Assembly: GCA_026874595.1 (NCBI GenBank)
Contig: CM049317.1
Span: forward strand, 77,569,891-77,633,890
Source of the DNA: Sipunculus nudus
Taxonomy: Eukaryota; Annelida; Sipuncula; Golfingiida; Sipunculidae
DNA length: 64,000 nt
Direction of reading: 5' to 3'
This document shows, one piece after another, positions 26,240 through 37,375 of the stretch. Under the pieces are notes generated by a model, which was not told where the DNA came from, ran no database searches, and worked only from the letters and a program-made list of their open reading frames with translations. How positions within the stretch are numbered: position 1 is the stretch's first letter; the number at the start of each line of letters is the position of its first letter. The translations under genes were made by a program, and so were the position numbers.

Positions 26240-26690
26240 CACAATTATGTAGAGTAGAACCCCGCCTTGTTACCATCCCACTATTGCAATCACCCACACA
26301 ACTACAAACACTTTTCTCGTTCCCGACTTTATGATCTGCGTAACTTAGAATTTCACTTATACGACCATTCCCAAATTACGACCACTTTGGTCAGTCCCAA
26401 AGGTTGTCGTAATTGTGGGGTACATATATCGACATGTATCAGTCCCAGAGTTAGACACATACATGGCACACATCCCTTGCATGCAGATAAGAGCCCTTCG
26501 CGGCCCAAAACTTAGAGCCCGCACCCGCCCCGCAAAACAGCCCTTCAGCCTGCAACCGCTCCACCCCGCAGCTGAGATAACCCGCCCCGCACCGCCCTAC
26601 TTCTATAAAGAAAAAAATGACCCTCACCCGCCTCGTATATTTACCTTTTAGCCCGCACCCGCCCCGCACTTTTCCCAATAATTCAGCCCG
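26240..26690. repeat. Possible DNA-transposon end followed by GCCCGCACCCGCCCCGC minisatellite
   Basis: GTAGAGTAGAACCCCGCC (about 26252) followed by several ACGACC-type motifs resembles a pogo/Tigger terminal region. From about 26508 a degenerate C-rich motif, GCCCGCACCCGCCCCGC, is repeated up to 26680 and ends in a long A-run. Open frames here are low-complexity. Confidence 0.4.
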
Positions 26691-26699
26691 CAAACAAAC

Positions 26700-29600
26700 A
26701 TAGGGAAACAAAAAAAAAAAAAAATAAAAAAAAAATCATATAAAATACATTTTTTTCTAATATATTTATAATTAATGATCGCGACTTTTAAGCAGATTGC
26801 ATTACCACGTTTTACTGATATTATGATTTTTCAAGTTTTTCGCTGGTAAGGAAGGAGCGTCATTGAATTACCATTTACTAAATGTAACTATTTACTGCCA
26901 TATAACTTGACATGTCAGTATTTGGGACAAACTGATCAAATAATGCATTTTTGTCACTCATAAAAAGTATAAATTCAATATATTCAGTTATTAACTGATG
27001 ACATAATTAAACAGACCTATGTCTTCCACGCACATGGTGCTATATATTTGGAAATATAAAACAACACTTAAGAATAAAGGGAACATTTTCTATTAAATAT
27101 GCCCAGAGCTACAATTACTCCTCACTAGCTGCAGCAGCTAGAGGACAGTATTGCCTCACTACAGTTCACACCTTTTATTTGACAAAGCCGTGAATCCTAT
27201 TCTGGAATTCGGCTATAATTAGCTGAAAGGGGGAGGATTTGGAACAGAGGAGCCCAGCTCTGGAGCAAGGTTGAGATAGATATCAAAAGAGCACGGCTTC
27301 TTGATCTCTTTCTGCTTGGTCCATGCAGTGCTCTAAACCGGCCAGTGTTGTTTGGTCCATTCATGAAGAGAATATCTCAGGATCTGTATGTAAAGTTATA
27401 CCCAGCGGGGTCGAAAGCCAGAAGCAGCCCATGCAGTGGCTTTTATAAGGTCACAGGTAATAAGCAGTGCTCTACACTTAGCCATGATATGTATTATGTG
27501 AGACTTGCCAGTGGCCACAAGTATATACAGTGCTGAACAGACATGATATACCAAGCTATCTCCAGGTAAATATATACAATATTATAACCATTTGTCACTG
27601 CTTCTGAACCGGTCTCAAAATTCATAGAGTTTATGTTCAGAGATGAACATATATCGCCTGCATTTCGTCATCTCCACCTACAAGTGGGACAGGATCATAT
27701 CCAAGATTTTCCTTATGGCCCCTAAAATGACTTGCACCTGCCTTTAATCTGCTTTGTTCAAACCAGGCAGATTCCTTCAATCAAGTCACGGATGTCTAAA
27801 CCTAGCAATGCTTAAAACAAGCATTAAGACCTATGGGACAGTGCATTCTCTTTGGTGGCTGCAAAAGCATGGACCACTGATTTCAAATCTTAGACAGTCA
27901 AGAGACGTCAGTCAGTTCAAGGCCTGAAGTAGGACTTACTAACTTTGATATAGCTAAAAATGAAGTTGTTTTTTCAAACTCTCAGTGTCGTCTCGCATAG
28001 TATTCTAGATTATATGTATTCCGAATCCATGAAATCAACTCATATCGTTAGTATTTACATTACAAATTTAGGCCTTTTTAATTAGTAATCCAGTATTTTG
28101 TACACTAAATTATAACAACGTGTTCATTTTGTGGATGCATTTTTACTCTTCTGTAGTTACATCACAGACATTGCGCTATCTTCTCACAGATCACTCCAGC
28201 TTCATAGACCCTTACTGTGTCAAACCATTTATAATGGTGACCAGGTGAGTCTCAAAGTATAACAAGTTCAACGACTGTTTGTTGTAGACTTCAAAGGATG
28301 AACACCTGCTTAGTTGTGTTTTCTCAGGGTTTTGTCTTGTGAGGCCTGTCCAGATTAAAATTCATGTAATTATTGACTGTCGGCATAATAGGGAGTGGCG
28401 ATTGGCCAGAATACGGTCAGGACTTTTGACTTCAGCAAGTATATATACGTCGTGAGTAGGAAGATATTCATTAGAATTGCCGAGCAGCGTGCCGGTTCGT
28501 GTAGCCTGAAGATATCTGCAGTCTAGGGACAGGTTTGCGTACATCAGTCTGGACAGGTAATTTGTCTAAAAGCAAAGTTTGTCGGTGTCAAAGGAAGGCC
28601 ACAATGATTACTTTGTAACGGACTTCAGAGCGAGTATGGCATTTAACAATGGGACTCTAAATCTAGTGATTTATACCTGTTGTGAACGCTTCCAGGAACA
28701 CACTGAGGACATTATTTCAACGAGTTACTGTAGAGGAACCGGATATCGCTGTGCGGAAGCGTATTCGGTTACCTAGAGCTGGATAATTCCGGGAGACCTC
28801 AACTGTGAAAGACAATGATTCTTAGGCCAGATAGAATAGTCTGTGCGCTAAGAGGCAAACCAGTACTCCAGCGAGGGACTGCTGGTGGTCGGAGCTTCGT
28901 GTATCTGTAAGTGGACTGATTGTACTGTGTAAACAGGCAAATAGTGAGGCGAGCAGCGCCAGATTCCGATGTCACGTGTGCATGGTAGTCATGTATTCAG
29001 GAGAAGTATAAACCAGGGACTTCTCTGTGTAGTGTGGTTAACGGAATTGGTGATTTTTCTGTGTTTATTATCAGACGCTTGTGATCTTATATGGAGCGCC
29101 TCTCCAGAGAAATGTGTCTACCTTCTTTAATAAATTGATTTGTTTGTGTAAATTCATGTCTAATTCTTCTTTTGAAGTGTACACATGCATGAGTTTTCAG
29201 CCAGTTGGTTTGACAGTTAAAAGAACCTGGTCGTTCACATCTTTAGTTGTGTGTCAACTACAACCAGCTCTCGTTTCCTAAGGTTCCTTTCTTGTCTAGC
29301 AGTTTTAGTTACTAAATGTAGTTTTAACCAAGCACCAAACTAAGAACGACCCATATTTCTACTTGAAGAAGGACCCTCTGGTGGAGACTACGTCTGGTAA
29401 GGCTAAACAAAGAATTAACGTGCCTTCATAACGCCCCATTGCTTGGAATATACTCACTACTACAACGAGGACATCTCGATCCTACCTCCGATTAAAGCAA
29501 TTCTAAAGACATATTTATTTTAATTGAATGGCGATTAAAAAATTCGTATAAGATATTTGCTAGTATAAGATTACTAGAGAGAGAGAGTCTAAATGGTCCT

Positions 29601-30800
29601 TAGATTTATCTTGGATGTGTATTTTGTCTGATTATAGTGTTGGTTTATTTACTTGATATATGCCGCTATATAACATTATTATTATTAATATTATCATTTT
29701 TATTATTACCATTATTATTATTATTATTATTATTATTATCACGAAATACAGCTAATCAATGAAAACAAATTTCATGGGGAAGTATTTGGAAGAAAGAAGA
29801 ATTGGAATTGATATATTTTCTTTAAACTTTGTATCATGAAATGGAGGGGAGACCACCAATGCAAATTATTAACAAAGTTATATGCCACTTATAACAAAAC
29901 TAATCCATATTTTGACAACGCCTCTCGTACTGCAGACTTAAATGTAAACATACCGTACTCTAAAATGGATTATAAACAGTTTTTTACTATAAGAAGTTTA
30001 ACGGACGCTCCTTCCATTTGAATAAATGTGCGATTACTACATTACTTGAATTATACAATGACTGCAGGATGTAGGATTTAAAATAATCTCACGAGAACAT
30101 TCATCTGACTTAGACAACAATATGGAATATACCTGTAACTTGTCAGATATGGTGCCCTGGTATCTTCCGAAAACCGTGAATTGGCCATCCATAATAAATA
30201 CTTGTACGTGATAGAAAGGTTAGAAAGAAAAGATAGCCGAAATAGTATATTTTTTTTATTTGAAACAGTAATGTCTTTTGAACAAATCCCTGATCACCGG
30301 GTATTATGTATATGCTTTAACTCTTAAACCAAATACAATAAGACTACCAAAGATGCCGGAATGCAGATATTATAAATATACCCATATACATGTTTTAGCG
30401 GCCGTGCTAGTCCGCTAGTTCAAATAGGTAAAACGATGTAACACACTGAGAACAGTTGGAAACTAGCCGTACCTAGTTATCAGACATAGCTATCACCAAT
30501 TACCAAATGTAGAGTAACCTACTCTATATCTACCTGAAGACGGGTCATGTGAGACAGACTGCATTTTGCAATTCTAAAAAAAAGTCACTTGTTTACTTAC
30601 CTACAAGTCCCTTGTAACAAGACAGTTGCCAAATTACAGGAACAATCATTCACTTGGCTCGTGTTATAAGGTTTTGGTCAGACATCCAGAGCATCGCTTC
30701 TATGATTGTATATGATTGCAGTGGATTGTCCAAACTAGATAATCATACAAATTAAAAGACAGCGTGAAATTGCAAGTTAAACACTATTTTGTATCCAGAC
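26700..30800. other. No gene recognised
   Basis: Chance frames only. Between about 28330 and 29460 there is a TATATATA stretch (about 28440) with a downstream CAG-GTAATT donor-like site (about 28557) and an AATAAA-type signal near 29130. This could be a retroelement or an untranslated transcript, but no ends or coding sequence were identified. A (TTA)n tract lies at 29675-29740. Confidence 0.3.
29675..29740. repeat. (ATT)n microsatellite
   Basis: Interrupted ATT trinucleotide tract. Confidence 0.95.
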
Positions 30801-30820
30801 ACGGTGATTCAAAGTCTAGC

Positions 30821-30826
30821 TTTATT
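30821..30826 (-). promoter_or_regulatory. Candidate poly(A) signal of the secreted lectin gene
   Basis: TTTATT on the plus strand is AATAAA on the coding strand, about 210 bases past the stop codon at 31037-31039. Confidence 0.45.
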
Positions 30827-31036
30827 TAGATCTAAATATTTTTATCCAATATCACCATATTGTTAAGATCACCCAACGACAAGATCACAAGGTAATAGAA
30901 AAGCACAAGTAAAGCTCTTTCATATAAATTTTTGCCGCATGCAGTCTATTTGCTTCTAATGCAGAGAACGTTTCCCGATAACCTTGAAGCCCATGTCTGC
31001 TTTAGCTATTTAAACATGAATTCTCCATTTCTTAGT

Positions 31037-31308
31037 TCATGCAAATTTAGCCTTTCTCTCGCAAAGAATTCTTTTCATGTAAAGATCTCCGTTGATGTCT
31101 AGCCAGCGAAAGTCTACTGTGGACAGTGCCATGTTATGTTCTGCAAGGGCAACATTGTTCGGTTGACCCTTCCTCCATCGAAAATAGTCAGCCGGCTGAC
31201 CAGTGGCTTCCCAGACCCAGCGGCCTTCGGCCTTTCTGTCTGTTCCAGACGTCCAGTAGGTGCCAGTTTCCATACTTCCCGCCTCCCCTGAAATTAAAAC
31301 TGGGTGTT

Positions 31309-31377
<69 letters not shown>

Positions 31378-32632
31378 GATGAGGTTTATATTAAATTTTC
31401 ACGAAACTTATGTTAAAACATGAACACCTGTACTAGACTGTTATAATTAGACTTAAGCAGGAACGTCTCGGTTATACTTATAATATATACCACTACATGG
31501 TAACAATGAGTAAGTCTTCAATGGTAAACAGAGTTTCCTTTTTTTCATATCAATATTCATCAACAAAGAAACTTGATATGTAAGATTCTTCAGGAGAAAA
31601 GTGATGGTTTTCTTAAATAATTTTAATTTTTCATTTGTCAGTGGCTGAAGGCATTTACCTTGATCTCTGAGACTGGCGCTGCTCTCAATTATACGCTGGA
31701 TGTCAAGCATCTCTTCGTTTGTTTCGATACTGATGGGACTGGCTTTAAATTGTTTGCATTTCCTCTTCGCCGAAGGATAATTAACCATTCGGTAATGTAG
31801 AAATGCGTAACAGGTGCTTCCATGATATCCATCGTTTGTGGTTACCAAATGGTGGTTCACACGAAAGTCCTTGAACGGAATGTTTTGACACAAACTTTTA
31901 TACAGTGTCACAATGTCATGGGGCGACACCAAGGTAGGGCTCTTGTCAATGTTTCGTAAACAGACTGATGTAAACAGACTCCACAATTATAAAGCTGTGA
32001 ATACTTTCAATTATTTATTACTGAAATATCTTTTTACATGCTCCTGATTTATATTTATATTTCTTATGGTTCTTATCAAGTCTCTGTTTCTAATTTATAT
32101 CTATATTTCTCAAGGTACGAGTAAGTCATGTATGTCTTGGTAAGACTATTTAGAATAAATACTCAATAATGTAATTAAAATTAGCTTACGATTTCCTTCA
32201 GGCTTAGGAGTCGACGACGTATGCTCGAGTAGGGTACCGAGGACGTGTCTGACGTCATGAACGTGATAGACACACTTGTATAATTGGCCGTTTGCCTCAG
32301 ATTTTCTATTTTTTACCAGGCCCGAGGCACTAGGAACGACTGTGCATTATTGTTTGCAGTTAATACATAATAAGAGCATAATTTAAATGATTCTTGTATT
32401 GCTTTATAGTAAAAAGTTATCACTGTGTTAAGGATACTTAAATAAAAATTATTAAACAGACCATTTCATTTTATCTGCGTGTTTTGCTAATAGTTTAAAT
32501 AAAATGATAATTACTGGTTTCTTCAGTATGATTATGCAGTATTGTATTATATAAAAAAGTGTTGTACGTCTTACCTGCAAATAAATACAAAAGAACGGTC
32601 AATTTTAACACGTTTGCGTGTGACTCCTCCAT
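31037..32632 (-). CDS. Secreted C-type lectin domain protein (three exons, 204 aa)
   Basis: Join on the minus strand: 32575-32632, 31659-31964, 31037-31287. Both introns are phase 1, with donors GTAAGA and GTAAAT and acceptors ATCAG and TTTCAG, and the frame is continuous to a TGA. Residues 1-19 form a signal peptide (MEESHANVLKLTVLLYLFA), so the product should be secreted. The CTLD occupies about residues 65-200: GYHGSTCY start, C89, then TYWTSGTDRKAEGRWVWEA (131-149), the ligand-type motif QPN (163-165) and C197 near the end. EPN binds mannose-type and QPD galactose-type sugars in known lectins; QPN specificity is uncertain. The two inner cysteines of the domain are replaced (N173 and the GD at 188-189), and WND is changed to WLD (183-185). 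A likely role is sugar recognition or innate defence, by inference. An in-frame upstream ATG at 32692 would lengthen the N-terminus. Confidence 0.83.
31312..31374. repeat. (TA)n microsatellite in intron 2 of the lectin gene
   Basis: About 60 bp of alternating TA, starting 25 bp upstream of the exon 3 acceptor. Confidence 0.95.
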
Positions 32633-32704
32633 GTATCCTATCAGGACAGGTATTTTGTAGAGTACTAAAATGAAAGCAAACATTTGATACATTAGCAGTG
32701 TGTT

Positions 32705-33701
32705 GCTTGCCGGAAATCTTAGATTTCGGCAAGCATGTTGGTCACCTGCGTATGTCTGTTTATTTATTTGTCACGACTCTACAGGCCACAATTTTGAAGC
32801 AATTGCTTTAATACTTGCACAGCTGTTGGGCAATGGAAAATACTGGAACCCTATTGTTTTTGGTCAATACTCGAACCCTATTGTTTTTGGTCAATATAAG
32901 TCAAGGGTCAACGTCAAGGTCATCAAAAACTTGTTTGTTTTATTGTCATCATAATTTCGTCATTATTAGTCCTATCTTCACAAGTTAAGGCTCAATTTCT
33001 TCCTCCTAGCCTTCCCCATAACCGGGTCTAGTCGACTGGTCTTGATCTTGTGTCAATTTTTCAGTATGTCTGTCTCTTTGTCAGTTGTCGTCAATTTCGC
33101 CTGCTTCCCGGTTCATGTGTCTCACTTATAGCATACTATACAGGCCACAGTTTTGCAGGAATCATCTTGAAACTGGTACATGTTATGTCTTACACAAATA
33201 TCTCGAAAGTGATTTTCATTTTCCGGATATGGCCGTTAGGGGGCGCTGCACTCCAATCTCCCCAACATATCATTTTCTGGCCATATCTCCAAAGCTATAA
33301 ACCCCAATTACATAAACTATAGCTTACTTTCTTCCGCTTGGTCTTCTCCATAACCTTGTTAAGTCATCTGGTCCCAATCTTGTGTTACCTTGTCAATATG
33401 CTTGTCTGTTTGTCAGCTGTCCCAATTTCTCCTGCTTGCTGGTTCATGTGTCTTACATGTAACATTCTTCAGTCCTCAGTTTTGCTGGAATCACTTTGGA
33501 ACTTGTATATTTCGTATGTCTCAAAGATTTCTGGATGTTCTATGTGTATTTTCTAACTAGGTCATAGCTAAAGGTCATTAAAACACATGAAAAACTTATT
33601 GCCTGCTAACTTTGACAATATTGGTCCTATTTTCACAAGCAATGGCTCCCTCTTCTTCCTTGCTCATTCATCTGAATATTTCTACGTCATTTCCGGCAAG
33701 C
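32705..33701. mobile_element. Inverted-repeat element with degenerate internal tandem repeats
   Basis: GCTTGCCGGAAAT (32705-32717) matches ATTTCCGGCAAGC (33689-33701) as a perfect 13-bp inverted repeat. The left end is also a local palindrome with GATTTCGGCAAGC at 32722-32734. Inside, blocks such as ccccataacc...ctggtc...atcttgtgt (33011 and 33345) and caggccacagttttgcagg (32790, 33140, 33467, variable) repeat at about 330-350 bp. It has no coding capacity. The layout resembles the 703-2409 element but the sequence is different. Confidence 0.65.
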
Positions 33702-35255
33702 GCTCGACCTTATGTCGTCTAGTTTTGTAATCTAGGTGCGTTATAAGATCGGGCTCCAGACATAAGAGGCAGTCGGAATAGACAAATATTATCGTAAAGA
33801 GTGGACGTAACAGGTGGCACTTTATATTCCTCATACTTGTAAGATGGACACCGTGTTCATTTCTTCACATCCCCTGCTCCAGTCAATATTGCTATTAAGG
33901 TGCTTCATTCTTCCTCATTTTGTTGCATACACGTCGACCTACATGTCTTCGTTGGTCCCGTCAATCTAATATCGTATGATTCTAAAAACCGTTTTATTAA
34001 AGGCCACGTTTTAAAATTAAAAATATGACTAAAAATTATAATTTTCACTTGAATAAAATATTTTTGTTTCCAGCCTATGTGCATACCTTACCTGGCAAAC
34101 ACGATTTTCACTATAGTAAAATGGCATATCACAAAAATGTCAGATCAAATATGTATCGAACAATAATAAAATCGATTAATACATCGGCCTTGGAGCCGGT
34201 AAAATAGAAGAGAGACCATTTGTAGTTGTACTTTTGTCAAACATAAATACAATAAAAGATAGTTCAATTCATACAAACGTACACAATGTGTCTTTGAAAA
34301 GTAAATTCATTTTATGCAGCCGTGTTGAAAATGGGGAACAAAAAATCAATGATGACAAGCAAGAATAATAAAAAAGAGAACAGTACATTTGTACCAATTG
34401 ATCCATTTTTAATACAGATAATCATTATACTGATATTGCAGTGAATGTTTAAAATCAGAAAATACATGTATATCGCAAAACTGTCAGTAAATGTGTCCTA
34501 TTCCTAATTCACCCGGGCTTTCAGTACATGATTGTAAAGTCACCAGTTCAAAGATTGATTGGTGAGGCCATAACCAAGTTTGACCAGAAGGGCTTTCAGG
34601 GACTGTGTGTGTGGTCTCTAATTATTAGAAAATCAGTTTAACTACTGCACTTGCTGATCAGACAAACTATCGACAAAAAATATTACATGCCCCACTGTTA
34701 TAATTATAAGACTTGCAAATTTTCAATAAATTATATAATACCACAATAGTGCACTGCCTGACATTATTATATTAGAACCGTATACTTCTTGCTACACATT
34801 TGGTTTAGAGAAAGATATCAGCGCTGGCTGTCCATGTATGAAGTAAATATCTTAAATTTGGTGTGTATACTTTGTGTTATTTAACACACATACGTAACCC
34901 ACTCCTTGCCAGACATTCTTAACGTTAGCGGCTCTGTTTACTTTGAACAATATAAGATTTACTTGGACTATATAAAATATTAATTCATTCAATAGGGCTT
35001 CACAGTTAGGTTTCATATTAACCAGTGTCTACGCTCATAAGAATTTGCACATTCGGGCCCTCGATTCTCGAGAAATGAAGATGCCATTTTCCAACATATA
35101 CCAAGCTGAAATAAGAACACGCCTAGGCGTCGTTGTCTGTCTGTCTGAACCACGTGCTTGTGTATACACACTCACTTAAGGCTTACAATAATAACAAGAG
35201 ACCAGTTTATAAGATAAACGTATCTTTACTGCGTTTACCCAATCTAATACATCAA
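33702..35255. other. No gene recognised
   Basis: AT-rich, short frames only, no splice-consistent exon found. Confidence 0.4.
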
Positions 35256-35261
35256 AGGTAT

Positions 35262-35645
35262 TCACTCTAAACAAAAATGCCAGATATGTTGGAAATCATG
35301 GGACGCCCACGCGTTCCGCTGCACTCTGACGTCATTACCCAGAGCCAGGTCTTCTTTGCTGGACTCGCCAACCGTATCTCGATACCTCCCGTGACGTCTC
35401 TGACGAACCTCACTCCTCCGACGGCCACACTTGAACGCCCTCTCTCGGCCTCGTTGACGTCCCTTGCGTTGACCGTGTGGTGCTGGTCTGCAAATCTGCG
35501 TCTCACCGGATTTCCAGATTCTGGTCGGCGACACTGCGCCTTACCAGACTTCCTTCCTCCCGGGTTGTCCGCTTGTCCGTAAGCTACACTGTATACCCGC
35601 TCTGTGCGCCCCCTGCGCTGTCGGCCTCGCCCTAGTGGTCTCAAC
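35262..35645 (-). other. GC-rich open frame of unknown function, possible spliced exon
   Basis: On the minus strand an acceptor-like TTTTTACCCAG ends at 35646. An open frame of about 127 codons then runs to a TAG near 35266; it is rich in Arg and Gly and has no recognised domain. It is clearly richer in G and C than its neighbours. About 620 bp upstream lies a leader with a TATA box (TATAAAGG, 36388-36395) and a donor CGC-GTAAGT (exon end 36270), so a two-exon transcript is conceivable. There is no ATG at the start of the frame. It could instead be a retroelement or a non-coding RNA. Confidence 0.3.
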
Positions 35646-36269
35646 CTGGGTAAAAAGCTATCAGAAAAATACACAGAATACTCATAACTCCTATGGCCAT
35701 TTCAAATATTACGGCAGGCATGCCAGGAGGGTCTGCTGCCTAGAAATGTTCCCATACCGGGAACGTAACATCAAACCCATGGGGTTATATCCGTTACACA
35801 CTTAAAGCGAACATTTAAATCACGTATTTAATTTACGTATTACCAGCGCTGCACGCGCTAAACGAAAAAGATGGACAGTGTTACATGTGATTCCCTAACA
35901 GTAGGTGGCATTAACATTCTTTGAGACACTTCACATATTGACATTCTGGGAAAACCCCGTATTTCCCCCTCAATTATAACTTGCACATGGAGTGACCGAC
36001 AGCCCTGACTAAAGTTGTTAATTAAACATTAAGCTGTCTTTGGCTTTACAATACATTACCACTAAAATTATACGCTACTGTGCACTGGGGATTATAAATA
36101 AAAAATACTTCTCGAAACCTCGAGTTAACTATTTTTAAATAAAGCCTTTCATGAACCCTCCTTTAAAAGAGACCTACTTTTAGTTTTAACAAACTGAATA
36201 CATACTGTGAGAAAAGTCAAAAGTCTACGCATTACATTTACAAGAAAGAGAAAAGTGAGAACAACTTAC

Positions 36270-36395
36270 GCGTCTTCAACCCCAGCCTTATAATGGCACT
36301 CTAAGATCTAGGGCTTCTGTTCTGCTGGCGATATCTCTTCGTTGGCGGCTTCAGTTTAAGAGCGATATGGGCCGGGAATGGAGCCCCTTTATACT
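36270..36395 (-). promoter_or_regulatory. Candidate TATA promoter with leader exon and splice donor
   Basis: CAGTATAAAGGGGCTCC (around 36384-36398 on the minus strand) precedes a 90-base leader ending in a consensus donor GTAAGT at 36269. It is paired tentatively with the acceptor at 35646. Confidence 0.3.
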
Positions 36396-36399
36396 GGAC

Positions 36400-37370
36400 T
36401 CAACTGAAAGCTACTGACTAATCATGAGGTGCATGAATTACAAAAAACTTAACAATAAGCAAAGTGCTTGTTAGCCCTATGAATATTCATTAGCTTAGAC
36501 ACGCTAGCTAAGCACAAGCGTGCCTCTTCACCTCCGAACTGGTGACCTGTGAACTTATTGACCCGAGCGCTCGGCCCCGGTGTGCCTTATTACAACCAGA
36601 ACAGCAAAAACAAACGAGTGATGGCACCAATGTGTGTTAATGGGCAATTTTGTGTGGGAAATTTTTAACGCGTCACAGACCTGTCTTTATCAGATCAATT
36701 AACCTTTCGTTTTCTATGAAGCACCACACTTTATAGGCAGCAGCCGATCATTTTTGGTGATGTCCTGGTGATATGAACATGTAAAATTTTAAGCTGTTGG
36801 TTCTCTACCTGATCTATTTTAGTTTGAACTTTCCATATAAATATATTGAACAAGGCACTGATTAGAAGCACTGTTGAATTTCCTATTTTATATTTATATA
36901 AGTGCCTATTAATATACTTTATTTACACGATTGACATGATTCAGATTTGTAAAGTATCATCATATACTTCTTTTTTTTTCGATTGATCTACTTCTTATAA
37001 ATCTCTCTGTTTGTTTACTCGTGAAAGGCCGATGAGAGTTATATACTTTCAAAATAATCGACATTTATGGCTACTCAGACCTCCAAGTCAAAGATCATTA
37101 AACCATAACCGTATGACTTGCGTATCTAATTATACCCTTTAACGTTTAGGTAATAGGTGTACTTTGACCCTAATGCACAATCTAATTTTCAGCAGTTTAA
37201 TCAGGAATTAACACGCAAACTTGCATCTAGTGCATGTTTGCAACCTGAGAGACAGTTAATACGGTAGAAGTCTGTGAATATATGGGAATCTGAGAGCGCT
37301 TTCTAGATTTCATAAACGATAAACAAAAACTTTTGCAGAATTGATTTACGGAGCAATGCGACAGATCTTC
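36400..37370. other. No gene recognised
   Basis: Upstream flank of the P450 pseudogene; nothing else identified. Confidence 0.35.
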
Positions 37371-37375
37371 AAACA

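Noticed and set aside
26451-26711. 86-codon minus-strand frame
   Set aside because: Derives from the GCCCGCACCCGCCCCGC minisatellite.
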